Origin: Litomosoides sigmodontis
Lineage: Eukaryota > Nematoda > Chromadorea > Rhabditida > Onchocercidae
Direction of reading: 5' to 3'
NCBI GenBank assembly: GCA_963070105.1
Contig: OY718805.1
Span: forward strand, 10,761,652-10,825,651
Length of the DNA: 64,000 bases
Shown here: positions 13,799 to 26,344 of the stretch, in pieces
How positions within the stretch are numbered: the stretch's first letter is position 1
How the letters are laid out: each line of letters starts with the position of its first letter
Notes under the pieces: generated by a model
What the model saw: only the letters and a program-made list of their open reading frames with translations
Databases searched by the model: none
What the model was told of the DNA's origin: nothing
Translations under genes and position numbers: made by a program

Positions 13799-15309
13799 TT
13801 GCTTACTACCACAGTAGAATTTCAAACCCAGATGGTTCAGGTTTCGATCGCGTCTTCTCTGACCGATTTGACGTTGTAGGCCGTAATTTTAAAAATATTT
13901 TATATTGATTAGGCAATATTTTTTTGGAAAAAAACGTTCATTGTAATGCAGCCTAAACACAATTCTTAGACCTATGATGTTTGGGTTATGTAACAGAATG
14001 AAACTTCCAGCTAGTACTTTGAGCAGCGGGAATTTTGATTGTCCTCATGTGAAGGGAAATAGATGGCGAAAGAATTGGTAATGAATTATTTCCTCTTGTT
14101 TTTGAAAAATGGATGTTGAATTTGCAGGTCAAACAAGAAAGCCGACAAGACAAGAAGAGGAAGAAAAAGAGACAAGAATTCTTATTTAATATCGACATTA
14201 CAAAAGAAAGTTGCTTTTAATGAATTATGAAAAAAATGCAGTCATCAAAACATCCATTCGTCTCAATTTTTTTTTAATAACAAAGAGATGGTTGTTTCAT
14301 TTTCTAATTTTTCCATAGTCTAGAATTAAAAGGACAAATTGGGGAAAGAAGCAGCTTGATCTTTCCATTGTGAAAATCAATGCACACTTCTCTCTCCCCC
14401 CAACTTTTTGCAGGTTTGTTCGACTAAAAGTAAATGGAAAAGGAACCAAGAATTTAGATACATCAACAATTTCTTCCGTTTAAAACATTTTTAAACGATC
14501 GGAAGAATTTCGTCCAGTTTTTATTCCCGTTCAGTCATTGAGAAACATTACTGGGAACATTATAACTGAAATTACTCGCCAAATTCTAAATCTTACAGCT
14601 CCAGCGTGTGTATTGGTGTATGAATTTTTGATATCCTGGAATTCTAACGTCACAGTCACCTTTTCAGTGTCGTAGTTAAGAATGCAACTTAAACTGTGGC
14701 CGTAATCAACTTTCAAATATTTTTTAAAACTGAATATTTCGCCCCTCCTCTCTTCATGTCCTGACATTGTGATATTAATCGAATGAAATGGACTAACCAA
14801 ATATTAGCAACACAAACACGTGGATTAACTTCCAACTAACAATATATTTTAAACATCCTTTATCGATCCTGATTATAATGAAAAAAAAGTAGCAATAAAT
14901 TGGACTAAGAAACTCCACTGAAATCAAAGATAAAGTCACTCCTGTTTCTACTGATGTTTCCAGAAAAAAATACTTAAACTAAATAATTACACCCAACATA
15001 AATTTACAAAAAGGTTACATGGTTCACAAAAATCTCGGAAAATCAACTTCCCCAAATATACATAGCGATCGAAAAGACGTTATCACGATGCTAATAAATA
15101 TTCACTGGATCAAGAAAACGAAAGGAATTTAGCTTTAAAAACAGCCATCCGATCTATCACAGCATTAGTCATAGGAATGATAAAAAAATTCCAATTAGCG
15201 ATAAAAATCTAATTACATAATCACTTCTGACTAACTTAGTGCACATAACTGACTTCCTTTTAGAGCAAGAAATATAGTTTCAATGATGTTTTGCAAATCG
15301 AAATTTGAT

Positions 15310-17945
15310 TTAAAAATTGGTTGGTGCACACGCGGGTTCTGGCTTTTTATCAAAACCAGTAAGGAGTTTCTTAATTTCTCCAATTGCTTTTGCTGGATTC
15401 AAATGCTGAAATTAAGTAAACTTCCAAAACTATAACACACACATAGAAATTAACTGTACGACGTATTTTTCTGTATGCCCACTTAAAAATATAATAAAGA
15501 ATACAAATTTAATCGATTGGAAAAATATTATGGTATGAGAAATGCAAACAGACTTTATGATATCTATAATTAGCCGCTTTCAGTAATTAAGTGAATTTTA
15601 ATAGGGAACTGTATATGTACACATATATATATATACCTTCGGACAAGTTTTTGTGCAGTTCATAATAGTGTGACATTTGAAAACACTAAAATGATCGTGT
15701 ATTTTCGACAACCGCTCCTCAGCATAATCGTCCCGAGAATCGATCACCCATCTAGAAAATGATTATGCATTAAACAGAAAAAACCAAAAACATTACGGTT
15801 TTCAATAATTCCAAAAAAAATTTTGCAGGCATACAGATGAAATTCATTCATCGGAGACTGATTATGTGGACGTCACTCATTTTTTGATTAATGTTCAATA
15901 ATGATCCAGAAACAACTGCTGCAGTAATAGCATAGTAACATACACACGCTTGCCATAATTTTAACGAAATATATAGTAAATGAAGATGCAAAAATCCACA
16001 TTATTTAATTTCTACGACAAAACTTCTTCAAAAACACTTTCGATAGTTACTCGTCTCGAAACATTTAAAACTCAACATATGGTAATCTGAATTAATGATA
16101 TTTCTAAGCAAGTTTTAGATCTCATAAGGAATGTTCACGAGAAGGTTGATCCTGAAGGAAAACAAACCTATAAGACTGTAGTAGGATGGCTGGTCCCAGA
16201 TATTTATCAGCATTCCACCAGTACGACGGACAACTAGTGCTGCAGCAGGCGCAAAGAATGCATTCATATAATCCATCCTAAATATATTGGTTGTTATCAG
16301 AAACTAAAGCTAGCGTTTCTAACCGGTCTGTTGACAGATATAAAAGACATTCTGATATTGTAAAAACAACCAAAATTTGATGTTTCACTAAATTCTGATA
16401 CACCGACCAGTTTCTCACGTTCTTTTTCTGTTTGGTACATCTGCTTCTCACCAAGTACCATCTTGTTCTTCTTCTTTAACCATGGCTCAATGGATGCATA
16501 CTGTGCGTAAAACAAGTTCATATCTGGTACCAAGTCCTGCAAAATTGACAACAACCATTGATTGTCCACAGATTAGCCGTAACAGAGAGTAACTTAAAGC
16601 TGAGTTCAACTGTAGGCCATTATGTAAGCTATTATACTGTCATTTCAAATTACAGGCACCGATGAAATGAATGGCTTAGCTGAACAAATCCGACTAGCAT
16701 AAGATCTTCACAGGTTATGTATACATGAAGAGCAAATTTTAACCTCTTTAAATTCCCAGCGATAGGAACTGTACGTTGTAAAAAGTGGGAATAGGAAATA
16801 CGACAGAGCATACGGTACCAGAAAATTGATGAAAACCATCCATGACTCCAGCACAGCCATGGCTGAGTATTCAAAAAAATGTTTTAAGCTATACCTGAAA
16901 CTTACTTTGATAACAAACATATGTGGTAACGGATAGATTTTAGTGCTCTTGCTCGTATCCTCGTCAATTTTACAAATACAAGCCAAGGTATTCTCACCAC
17001 CAATATTCATAGCACATGAACCACAAATGCCTAAAACTTGCAGCTTTATGCAAAATTTTCTTTTCAAATAGTTTCTCCAATTTCTCAAGCACCCACGTCG
17101 TTGTGGTCAACAAAAAGAATTTCAGTGCTCTCTAAAATACTAAACAACTGCATATTAAATCCATGACACCACAAACCATATTATTCTTAAAAGTGATGAT
17201 GGATCACATTAGTAAAAATCGATCAATTATTCAGCAATTGAGCCTTTATATTCCGAGACATTCTACATAGCCTTATTCTTCAAAGCCTACGCAAAATACC
17301 TTCACGACATGAACGACGGAAAGTAAGAGTCGGGTCGACTTCGTTTTTGATTTTTATCAATGCATCTAGAATCATTGCGCCACAGTTATCCAAATCGACA
17401 TCATATTTCTGAAATAAAGTTGAAGGGAATGTAACAAAACATTGAGTGGAAATGCTGCAATGCTACAGAAAGCCCTTAACAGAGCTATTACAATAAAGAT
17501 GAAAGGACGGATAAAGAAGTCATGACCAATAGCACTTCCAAACATATAAAGTCTTCCCTACATTCCTACATGATAGAGGTCTGTGTCTGAGAGTTGTGAT
17601 CGAAGTGGTAGAGGGAGATTTGAATTCTAGATCTCAATTACCGGTAGCCAAATTATTACAAATTTCTGGAACTACTGAAAATAATGCTTTAATTCACTAT
17701 CCATTCTGAAAGTTTTCTCTTCGATCATTTCAGAGTCGGAAACTCGCTGTTAGTAAACTTAAAAATGGAATGATAACACACTCCACCTGCAACTGAGGTC
17801 GCGATTCAGGCTTTTCCGGATCGTAACGATATATTTCGAATGTTTTAATACGTTTCCCTGCTTGTGGTGCAGACGATGCGCAACATACCCACTGGCGTAT
17901 AAGACTTCCTGTACGGCAGAAACTGGACGCGCAACGAATCATCAT
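15310..17945 (-). CDS. sdhb-1: Succinate dehydrogenase iron-sulfur subunit, mitochondrial
   Basis: Iron-sulfur subunit of respiratory complex II; it passes electrons from the flavoprotein subunit to ubiquinone in the inner mitochondrial membrane. Seven exons join in phase: 17945-17787, 17408-17300, 17030-16906, 16536-16408, 16277-16168, 15751-15637, 15405-15310, giving 280 residues, the usual length. The first 30 residues are rich in Arg, Ser and Cys, like a mitochondrial presequence. The [2Fe-2S] cysteines sit in SCREGICGSC and LACIC. The [4Fe-4S]/[3Fe-4S] ligands sit in [13 protein letters not shown] and [13 protein letters not shown]. The C-terminus is [15 protein letters not shown] plus a short tail. 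An acceptor-like TTTAG lies about 10 bases before the ATG, so the mRNA may be trans-spliced. No key residue is missing. Confidence 0.98.
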
Positions 17946-18590
17946 TTTTTAATAACCTAAATGGATTCTGATGCTACGGAACCACTTCCAACGTAATAGC
18001 AAAATGGAGTGAATGTACGAGCCAACTGCATGTGTAGCACTCAGTTACGACAAAAAATCAAGAAACTAACATATAATTGAACATAATCGCTGTTCGCGCA
18101 AAACCAGACGTAAATTAAATTATTGCATAGTTAAAGCCTCAAAATCTACAATGCGTGATCAAAGATTGTTTCTATCAAAACAAAATCGGCGATGTTTTGA
18201 ATCAGAAGCAACTTAGATGATTGCTGCCGTTCACGGTTGAAAGGAGATGATAATAAGCATAACTTACGAAAGGCTTACTTATTCACAGGCGCTTACATTC
18301 CCACGTGCTCCGAGTACGCTCGGAAGACCGTGACACTGCGAGACTAGCTAGGTACGATGGAACGCAGCCCGCCACCAGTGATAACAATAATAGGTTTGTT
18401 TGCTCAAACTCGGTTCAGTTAAGCTCATACCCTGATCTTTCCAGGTCCGACGCGTAAAATCGCTAAGATCAGCTGAGAGCAAATAGCCTCCTAATATTTG
18501 AGAATGGAGGAGAGAGGGCCAGCGTGGGAAGAGTATCCAGATGACTACAACGGAGGAAGAGGATGGGTGCGTCAAATGAACACAGCTACA

Positions 18591-18790
18591 GCACACGCGC
18601 ATACACACACACATACGTAAGCGTGCACACATGCGTACACACATAAGTAGGAGCATACATACATGCACACACACACATGTGTACATAAATACAGACAGAC
18701 ATACATGCAGAGATGCAGGCGACCAACACCACATCGTGGCTGCACTTTGAAGTGCACAGGCACATACACATACACACATGCATGTACCAT
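18591..18790. repeat. CA/CATA-rich low-complexity block
   Basis: Irregular run of CACA, CATACA and ATGCACAC motifs between the divergent SDHB and Tudor-like genes. It produces several overlapping Cys/Val/Met-rich open frames on both strands, which are composition artefacts rather than genes. Confidence 0.85.
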
Positions 18791-19010
18791 AGGGATACAT
18801 ACACGGATGCTCGTTTGCGCCTTATGTAGGAGCAGTGCGGGCAGTCAAGGAACTTGGAACGTTAGCTGCGAGTAGGGTGAGGTGTGTATGTGATATGTGC
18901 AACTTCACGCTATAATCTCTAACTTGTGTCTTACGTGGTGCATACAGGGAATAGCATAGTGTTCACTCTTCGGTCACTTTAATAGCCTTACAAGAGTAAC
19001 TTCACGGAAA

Positions 19011-19018
19011 TGACGTCA
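19011..19018. promoter_or_regulatory. CRE-type palindrome TGACGTCA
   Basis: A perfect eight-base CRE/ATF-type palindrome lies in the 1.8 kb between the divergent SDHB (minus) and Tudor-like (plus) genes, about 730 bases before the latter's ATG. A single match of this length can occur by chance. Confidence 0.25.
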
Positions 19019-19697
19019 AAAACAAGGTTAATCACGCACGCTGGCTTGTGAAGGACAGTAAATTTAATAATTGTTAAGAAGTAATAGTATAAAAAGTAGA
19101 AAACACAGCGCGAAAACAAACGTCTGCTCACACTCGGCTCTCGTCCGATTAATTAGCAGTTTGACGGTTGTTGAATCTCTTTCGGTACTCCGGTGCGGTG
19201 GTGTTCAACGTATGTCGTAACAGTAAATGAAACTGGTGGCAAGTGTGTTAAAGCACTTGGAGCGATTAGAAGCCCATGGAAGAACGACATTTCGTCTCCG
19301 GAAGATTCGAATAGTCTCTCTATACTCTCTGTTTAGTTTAGATAAAAATTTCTGTTGGATTAATTGTATAACTTTAATTTGCTAAACTCTTCACATAGTA
19401 CTTATGGAAGCACTGAGTTATTTGTTGAGTGAGCGTTTCGGTAAAATCTGTATTCTCCATCTGTTAGGGCGTGTTTTTTTCCATTGTTTTTGTAGAGTGG
19501 TAATTTAGGAGAAATGTGTGTGTAAGTAAACAGGTGACGTGTTGACAACTATGACTGTTTGCGATTTGTGCGCTTACGAGTCTCACGAACCACTCATTAC
19601 ATCGTTATTGTGGAGATCAGTGCTTTATAACATCAGCAATGCCTTGAACATACTTTTGATTTTTGTTTAATGTTTAATGATATTGCCGTAAACGCGA

Positions 19698-19707
19698 GTA
19701 ATTTCAG
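19698..19707 (+). promoter_or_regulatory. Putative spliced-leader acceptor
   Basis: A TAATTTCAG acceptor with no matching donor upstream ends 35 bases before the ATG at 19743. This is the usual layout of a nematode trans-splice site and supports that start. Confidence 0.5.
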
Positions 19708-19742
19708 GAACAGTGAAATGTAACCGTTGAATAGTGACACTG

Positions 19743-22327
19743 ATGACATCTCATGATAATTCCGTAATCATTTCGGAAAGTGATAATTTAGATAATAATT
19801 CGCTTGAACTTGTTTCAACTGTTGCAATCGGACAACACGAGCCGGTGCATGAGCATCAAGATGCTGATACGTCGGGGATGAGTTATACTACGGTACGCCT
19901 TAATTTCATAATATATTTGTGTTGTAAAATAATAGTACTTTAATTATGATAGTGCATCATTCCACATATTCTTCACCAAGATGGGTAACTTTATCGTGTT
20001 AAATATTCGCTTACTGGTTACACTATACGCTTGTGTAAATATATACTTGCTGTGAATGCTTGAGTTAGAGGATTTTTTTATAGATCGCTAAGATTAAGCT
20101 ATATATGGTACTTAAAAATCAAGGTTTACTCGATTCGAAATTTAAATTGAAATCACGGGCTTAAAAATTAAGCGCTTCAGGTTCCAATGGAGGTGCTAGA
20201 GGTAGCCGGTATCGATATTGAGAATTCAGATGAATTAACTGAAGAACAAATAAATGCAATAATGGCACTGATGGAACCAAGTGGTGCAACTCAGCAGCAT
20301 GATTTGAAACAAGAGCAGGCTGATGTGCCGCAATCATCTTATGTCAGTAGCGTTCCTAGCTCTTCATCCGAAACAGGAAATCGTTTAACGCTGTACATTC
20401 TGGATGATGGCTCACTGAAGCTTACAGATGCCGCACTTCAGAAGGAATTTTTTGTAAGTTTCTTGGTTTTATTATTCTAAGGATAGCTAATGTTAGCCAG
20501 AAACACTAGCAGTTTAATTATAACCAATTTAGCTTATTGGTTTAAGTGAAAACCTAACGGCTAATAAATGCATGATTTTAATGACTGACTGAAAAATTAG
20601 GAAGATTAACATGACATGTGACTCTGATAGCTAGGGAAAATGCCGCGGCTATTATGTTGTAATTTCATCGTCATTATTAACTTGCGTGATTTCAGTTCAC
20701 AGCTAGGGACTTGGCTGTCCACAACATTGATGTTGACAATTTAACTGATGAAACTTTGCAAACTATCATTGAGATGGCAATGGAATCGTAAGCTTCTGTA
20801 TTAATTTGTTGTTAGTATATAGTCTGCTGTAAGTGAACCACGTAGCTTAAAAAAGTGATGTAACTCTGTAATTTGAAAAATAATGGTAAACAATAGATTT
20901 AGACTGTACCGCAAAGAGTTACTTTCTTTAGGGTTTGAGTTTGCATATCCGATTCATAAATTGAAGTGGAAAATATATCATTTTTCAGAAACGAAGTCGT
21001 AGTAATGAAAAGACGAAGAATAGAAGATGTTGATTGCGTGGAATTTACGGGATCCGGTTTTCTAGCTGTAAGTTTCCACTCGCAAAAGAAATTGCTTTCT
21101 CGACTCGTATTCATTGAAAACTAAGAAAGTCGTATGATCAATCATTTCAGAATGCTTCGATGGAACTGCCCACATCTGCTTGTTCGAAAAGAGCGCTCGT
21201 CCCTGGTGAGATTTTAGTGTCTTCATTTATTGATTTTTCTGAATTTACTGCTTCAGTATTTAAGAAGTAGTTGATGATTTTGTTCCAGAAGAGCATCATG
21301 TCGAATCTCAGCTGTCATTAATAGGCACTGAAGTTGAAATTAAACGAGATGGCAAATTATATTCCGCCACAATTAAGTACTGTAGGCAGAGTGGAGGATA
21401 TAAAGTGCAGTTCAGCGATGGTCATTTCGAATGGGTCAGTGGAGACGAGATACGATTACTTCATGGTATGTTTTTATTAGTTTAATCCAATCATGTTTTC
21501 AATATCGTTTGCTTTTATTGTCATATATTTATTAAAGTTGATGATCAATGCATTTCTTTACGAGACGCAAAAATTGCAACACATATCTCTTTAGACGGAA
21601 ATCTTAAAAAACATAGCGATCATGAATCCTATAGTGAAAGGGCAGGAACTGTATCTTTCGGTAATACAGTATCAAAAAATGTTAACGGTCGAAGATGCAT
21701 ATCACAGATTCCAGGTACGTGTCCTTTACTTAATAATTTTTATTCTTTACATTTTAAAAGTGAGATTTTTGATTACTTGGACAGTACATTTCCAGGTATC
21801 AAAGTTACCCCAACAAATGGCTGCCATAAACAGGAAGAACCAAATTTCTGCTGTGTTGTGTGTGATCGGAAAGTTTATCAAAGGGTTTGCTGTCTATCTT
21901 TTCTGAAACTCGTAAATAGAGTAGTATGAAAGTTTTGTTGAGAAAGTACTACACAACTGTATTTCAAACAACTTATAGTTTTATATGATATAGAGAGTGA
22001 GTAAAAATGAAAGTAATTGCAAAACAAAGTGGTATAACTGTTTGATGTGATTATATTCCATTAACAATAAGCATCAAGCATCACATACAGTTTTGCCCTT
22101 TTTCCCTGTTTTTGGAGGATAGAAAACTGTCTCATAGAGCTTACTTAATGTTTCAGGAACCACAGTACATTGTGATACGAATTCCAGCTTGTGACAGATG
22201 TGCTGAGCAAAAAATGATTTTGTTAGATGGTATCACAAAATACTGCGAGGCACAGACGACGTGTGCCAGTATTCTAAAAAATGATCGGATTACTACCGTT
22301 GCAAAGGATGAACAAAGAAGAAGCTAG
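19743..22327 (+). CDS. Tudor-like domain protein with C-terminal cysteine pairs, function unknown
   Basis: Nine exons join in phase: 19743-19892, 20181-20453, 20696-20787, 20989-21067, 21151-21205, 21289-21465, 21538-21714, 21796-21911, 22157-22327, giving 429 residues. The N-terminal third is acidic and Ser-rich. It holds two copies of a short helix-like motif, GIDIENSDELTEEQINAIM and NIDVDNLTDETLQTIIEMA (residues about 57-80 and 150-170). A basic MKRRRIED follows. Around residues 220-265 lies a Tudor/agenet-like segment (GTEVEIKRDGKLYSATIKY ... YKVQFSDGHFEWVSGDEIRLL). Near residues 345-390 are CCVVCDRK and CDRCAE, suggesting a zinc ribbon. Such Tudor folds often read methylated lysine or arginine, so a chromatin or transcription role is plausible but is inference. 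No named orthologue was recognised. The GTG at 19734 is in frame, but ATG 19743 was chosen. Confidence 0.8.
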
Positions 22328-22383
22328 CTCCCAGGGACTAACTTTATTTCTTACACTTGTTTTGACAAACTTTATCGTCTTTC

Positions 22384-22389
22384 AATAAA
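22384..22389 (+). terminator. Polyadenylation signal AATAAA (Tudor-like gene)
   Basis: AATAAA lies 57 bases after the stop codon at 22327, in the 375-base gap between two convergent genes. Confidence 0.6.
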
Positions 22390-22660
22390 TACAAAAAAAC
22401 AAAAAAAGCACTCTCAGAAATGTAAGAAGCCATTTAGGAATTGAGAGCGTGGTTTCGGAAGACTTTCGGTTAATTTCTATAAATAATCTATCAAAATGAG
22501 AAAATTATGTCATTTTTTATCCGCTTATCTGGAAAATTAGACCCGTGAAGTTTGATTGCATATTGTTCTTTTCTGGATCCCTAAGAAACTTCCGGAAAAA
22601 ATTGTATTAGAATATTCTTGCTGTATATGTCACTAATAAACAGTCAAAAGTTTCACTCGT

Positions 22661-22666
22661 TTTATT
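22661..22666 (-). terminator. Polyadenylation signal AATAAA (isomerase gene)
   Basis: On the minus strand AATAAA lies 37 bases after the stop codon of the ACBP/isomerase gene. The two convergent 3' ends are therefore separated by under 300 bases. Confidence 0.6.
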
Positions 22667-22702
22667 CTAAAATTTGACATCAAAGTCTATATTTTGAAAA
22701 GA

Positions 22703-24498
22703 TCACATTTTTCTTATCATAAATCGTTGTATTGCATCCATACAATCCGCACTTTGTAAACGTTGCATCAGCAAAGAAACTTCACGCTCATTTTGTGCGA
22801 GAAGTGCCTCACGATGTATGTTTCGGAGCAATTCCTTGTTATAAAATAGTGATTCAGGTGGCAGTTGTGATATCTTCCCTATATAAGTTTTTGCCTCTTC
22901 TCGAAAGCAGGATGACGGTACTACCCGACACGCCAGGTTCCGCTCAAATGCTTCTTGTGCAGTCAATTTTTTGCCAAAAATTAAGATTTCTGATGCCTGA
23001 AAATTTATGACATTTTACGGTGCAGTTAAATCAGTTATTAACTTCGTAAAACTAATTATTGCCGTATTAACTTGTTTATATCATCGCTAACCTTGCTATG
23101 TCCCATTATCAATGGGAACGTGTATGATGAGCAACCCTCGGGAGATTGCCCAAGCGATGTGAATGGTGTACTGAATGTTGCCTGAAAGTTTCAAATACTT
23201 CCACATGGAAATCTATGATAATATATAATATTGAAATCGGAAAGGAAATTAATTTTTAACAAACCTCACTAGAAGTAACAACGAGGTCAAATAAGGGAAG
23301 AACAGTAACGGCAATGCCGACCGCAGGACCGTTGATTAATGCGACCAAAGCTTTCTTGTGATTAATGTGAGCGGCAACGTAAGAACTCAGCATTTGACCT
23401 ACTTCGGAAATCATGCGTGGTGTGTTTGCAGGATCGCTGCATTTGGTGAAGTTTGACAAGTCATTGCCGCTACAGAAATATTGACCTGATCCTGTGAACT
23501 ATAATTTTTAGTTCGAGAAACTCTGATTCCTAGACTTTCGATGAACAGTTTAAAGTTCAGGAAGTGCTTGAAGATGAATTACGTAGTACAGCATGACATG
23601 ACATTATATTAAGTAACAGCACTTACCGATAAACGCGGTAACTGTAGTATCTATCTCGTTTGCGTAATTCAAGGCATTGGTGATACCATCATACATCTAA
23701 ATCTTGGTTTTAACTTTGAAGTGCTGTTAAGTCAATACTAGAAATCAACAATAATTACACCTAACCAATTTTATATATCGCATGATATCATGTGACAGCG
23801 CGATGCATTTATTTTATCTGCGCTCAATATCAACTCCATACATCCAGTAGCTTATGCTTCATTAATTCCACGGTCATCCATTCAAATATTGAAGAATATT
23901 AAAATAATTGTGGATTGTGCAGGAAAGTTTTCATTGCTTACCTCTAAGGTTAAAGCATTGTACTTGCTTGGCCTATTAAGCTTTATCCATAAAACTTTAT
24001 CTTGAACGAAGATATCGAGACCCGGTACAGGTTTTAAACCGTCGCGAGTCACTGTAGCCGAAACTTCTGTCTCCATTGTAGATAGCTTACTGATCAAATC
24101 GATGTACATTTTTTGTGCTTCATCCTGAACATTTGCCGTCAGATGTGAAAAGAGATAAATTAATTCAGAAAGAAATACCTTTGATTTGCCTTTGAATTGT
24201 CTCCAAGCATCGTATTTTGCCTGCGAAAGTAATGGCAATAAGGGTCGTTTACTATCAGTGTCACCGATCGTAGCCTGTAGGATGAAATAATTGTATGTAT
24301 ATTTAAATACACGTATTTTGGCAAACGAAAAGAAAGAAAATTTCTATTGCTTACTTGCTTATAAAGCCCATAGAGTTTCAGTTTCGTCGGTGTATCTTGT
24401 CCTCCCGATAATTGCTTTCTCTTCTCGACAGCCTGTTGGAATTCTGCTTCCCAAGATTTGAATCTATAACTTTGCTTAAACACCACAGAAAAAATCAT
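22703..24498 (-). CDS. eci2: Enoyl-CoA delta-isomerase 2 (ACBP domain plus crotonase domain)
   Basis: Moves the double bond of 3-enoyl-CoA to the 2-trans position so that unsaturated fatty acids can enter beta-oxidation, in mitochondria or peroxisomes. Seven exons join in phase: 24498-24355, 24274-24179, 24124-23942, 23696-23627, 23491-23265, 23181-23092, 22996-22703, giving 367 residues. Residues about 15-95 are an acyl-CoA-binding domain ([39 protein letters not shown]). Residues about 115-345 are a crotonase domain with [21 protein letters not shown] and the catalytic-Glu motif [13 protein letters not shown]. An in-frame stop lies two codons before the ATG. The C-terminus ends IRKM, not the SKL peroxisomal signal of the human protein, and there is no strong mitochondrial presequence, so the compartment is uncertain. 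Confidence 0.95.
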
Positions 24499-25331
24499 TT
24501 TTCAAGTAGCGTTCAAATCAGTAGGTAATATTTCAGTTTAACAACACAAAATTATTTCCAAATACAAGGGCTAATAATGAATGTTTAACTTGTGGAGTTC
24601 ATGAGACTTACGCTTTTTTCAACGAGTAATGAAGTATAATTGATCAAATTTTGCGTGTACATTGCGGAGGGGAGATATGCATAATCGCTTTTCTTTTGTT
24701 AACCTACAGAGCGATATAAAGACGTGAAGCTAAAACTTACCTGGAAAAGTCTTTCCGCGTGAGTAGTTTGAGTAACTGGAAATGAAAGAATGGTGGAACG
24801 AAATTCATAGTAACGTAAAACGCCAGTTGTAAGGTTTCGCCGCTACTCAAATTACTCACAGAGTTAGTTGTTCGTTCTGCGCAAACATCGTTAGTTGTGT
24901 GACACTGTTGACGAAAAGATGCGACGAATGTTGTCAATCATCGATCGCTAGATTCGCCCAGGCATTCCGTCGACATGTCGTTGTCCGACAGCTGCAGCGG
25001 CAACCTTTCGTCAAAGTTCATTATTGCCGCAATGAATCCCACCCCCTTTTCTCTTCTCCATTGAAGCGATCACTGGACAGTCCGCTTCTTCGAAGTGAAC
25101 CTGAATACCACGTGTAGGATGATTAGGAAAAATTGCTTCCTCCCTACGTCAACCTTGATAGTTTCATACTACTGCACTGCCACTGCCATTGTTCCTTCCT
25201 AATAATCTTCTATATGGTCAAGGTTTTGTTGACTTTGGGTGCTGGAACATGATGAAGCAACAAGGACTATAGTTGTGGAGACGGACGACTGTTTCTTTTA
25301 GTTCTAATAGAGCTGTGCTTTACAGGATGTT

Positions 25332-25630
25332 CTAGCTAACAGCTCTAAAATTACTTTACAAAGAAAAAATATAAAACTCTTGGTGTCCGACATTCTCTGA
25401 TACTATTATCAAAATTAACTCATCGTAATGCAAAATTAACTCATCAATTATCAAAATTAACAAAAAAATTAACTCATTAACTCATCGTAATATCAAAATT
25501 AACTCATCGTAATGCAAGTAAAATTTAGGATTTGAAATTATATAATTAATTATTCAGAAATCTTATTATTCAATTTACTACTTCTTTTAAAGCTAAACAA
25601 GCTAGAACTTTTAAAACCAAATAGACACAC
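25332..25630 (+). repeat. Diverged direct repeat, copy A
   Basis: Shares a collinear order of words with copy B about 800 bases to the right: CTCTAAAATTA, then CTCTTGGT, CTCTGATA, TAAAATTTAGGATTT, ATTAATTATTCA, AGCTAGA and an A/C-rich end. This copy carries an extra internal tandem block. No terminal inverted repeats or coding frame were seen. It could be an old duplication or a degraded mobile element. Confidence 0.75.
25408..25519 (+). repeat. Short imperfect tandem repeat (AATTAACTCATCGTAAT type)
   Basis: Unit near 20 bases, built on AAAATTAACTCATCGTAATG and repeated with deletions about five times. It is inserted inside repeat copy A and absent from copy B, so it expanded after the duplication. 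Confidence 0.8.
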
Positions 25631-26137
25631 TTGACGGTGCGTCCTTAGTATGCGACTCCAGAGTGCAAAGAATCTGGAGTAAAATATATCACAAAATAAA
25701 CTTTATTTTACAGAACGCTTTGCTTCACATGGGAGCAGAACAACTTGCTACACAAAAACATTGGGAAACATAAACCGGAAAAATTACAGTTTGTATAACT
25801 TTTTTAAAATTATTTCACATAATCAGAAATACTTACAGAACGATATAAATGACTTTTGCAAGCAGGCAACGAAATACAAAAAAACACAGTAAATTGACAC
25901 TAAAACAGCGTAAGAAATCTGGAAAACTTAAGCAATGAAATGCCTTTCCCTAAAATCTTGGCTGGAGCTAACTTTAAAACAAATCCCAATATTCTTACAA
26001 GGCTGATCATTAATAACAATAAGGTATTAATGTATTGTTACAAAAAACCGAGGTAAGTTACTACAAAATTGAATTTATGACAGGCGAATAACAATTTCGG
26101 CAAAGTTCTCTTCTTGTTCGACCTTAACTTTTTGTTT

Positions 26138-26344
26138 CGCTAGCAACTCTAAAATTATGATTTTGCAAGAAGAAATGTAAAATAAAGCTCTTGGTCTCTG
26201 ATATTACTGTCTAAGAATTAGTTCCCAGTAATTCAGATAAAATTTAGGATTTCAAACTATGTCATTAATTATTCAAATCGTTGTCGATTAATTCACAACT
26301 TGCAGAGCAAAAAGCTAGAGCTTGTAAAACAAAAAAAACACACC
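26138..26344 (+). repeat. Diverged direct repeat, copy B
   Basis: Partner of copy A in the same orientation, with the same word order but without the internal tandem expansion. The two copies differ at many positions, so the dupl event is not recent. Confidence 0.75.

Larger units (their letters stand above)
7883..15309. other. Gene-poor stretch of 7.4 kb
   Basis: No chain of exons matching a known family was found on either strand. Open frames of 60-150 residues occur (for example 8060-8515 minus, 11476-11922 plus, 14531-14800 minus), but they lack paired splice sites or recognisable domains. The missing 5' exons of DNA ligase I could lie here. The stretch contains the G-rich tract at 8.2-8.3 kb and a long (AT)n at 13.7 kb. 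Confidence 0.45.

Noticed and set aside
14531..14800. 89-residue minus-strand frame (KVDYGHSLSCILNYDTEK...)
   Set aside because: Composition is protein-like and it contains a possible donor, but no partner exon or family was recognised; not enough to call a gene.
18348..18804. Several overlapping Cys/Val/Met-rich minus-strand frames
   Set aside because: Translations of the CA-rich low-complexity block; three frames are open at once, as expected for such repeats.
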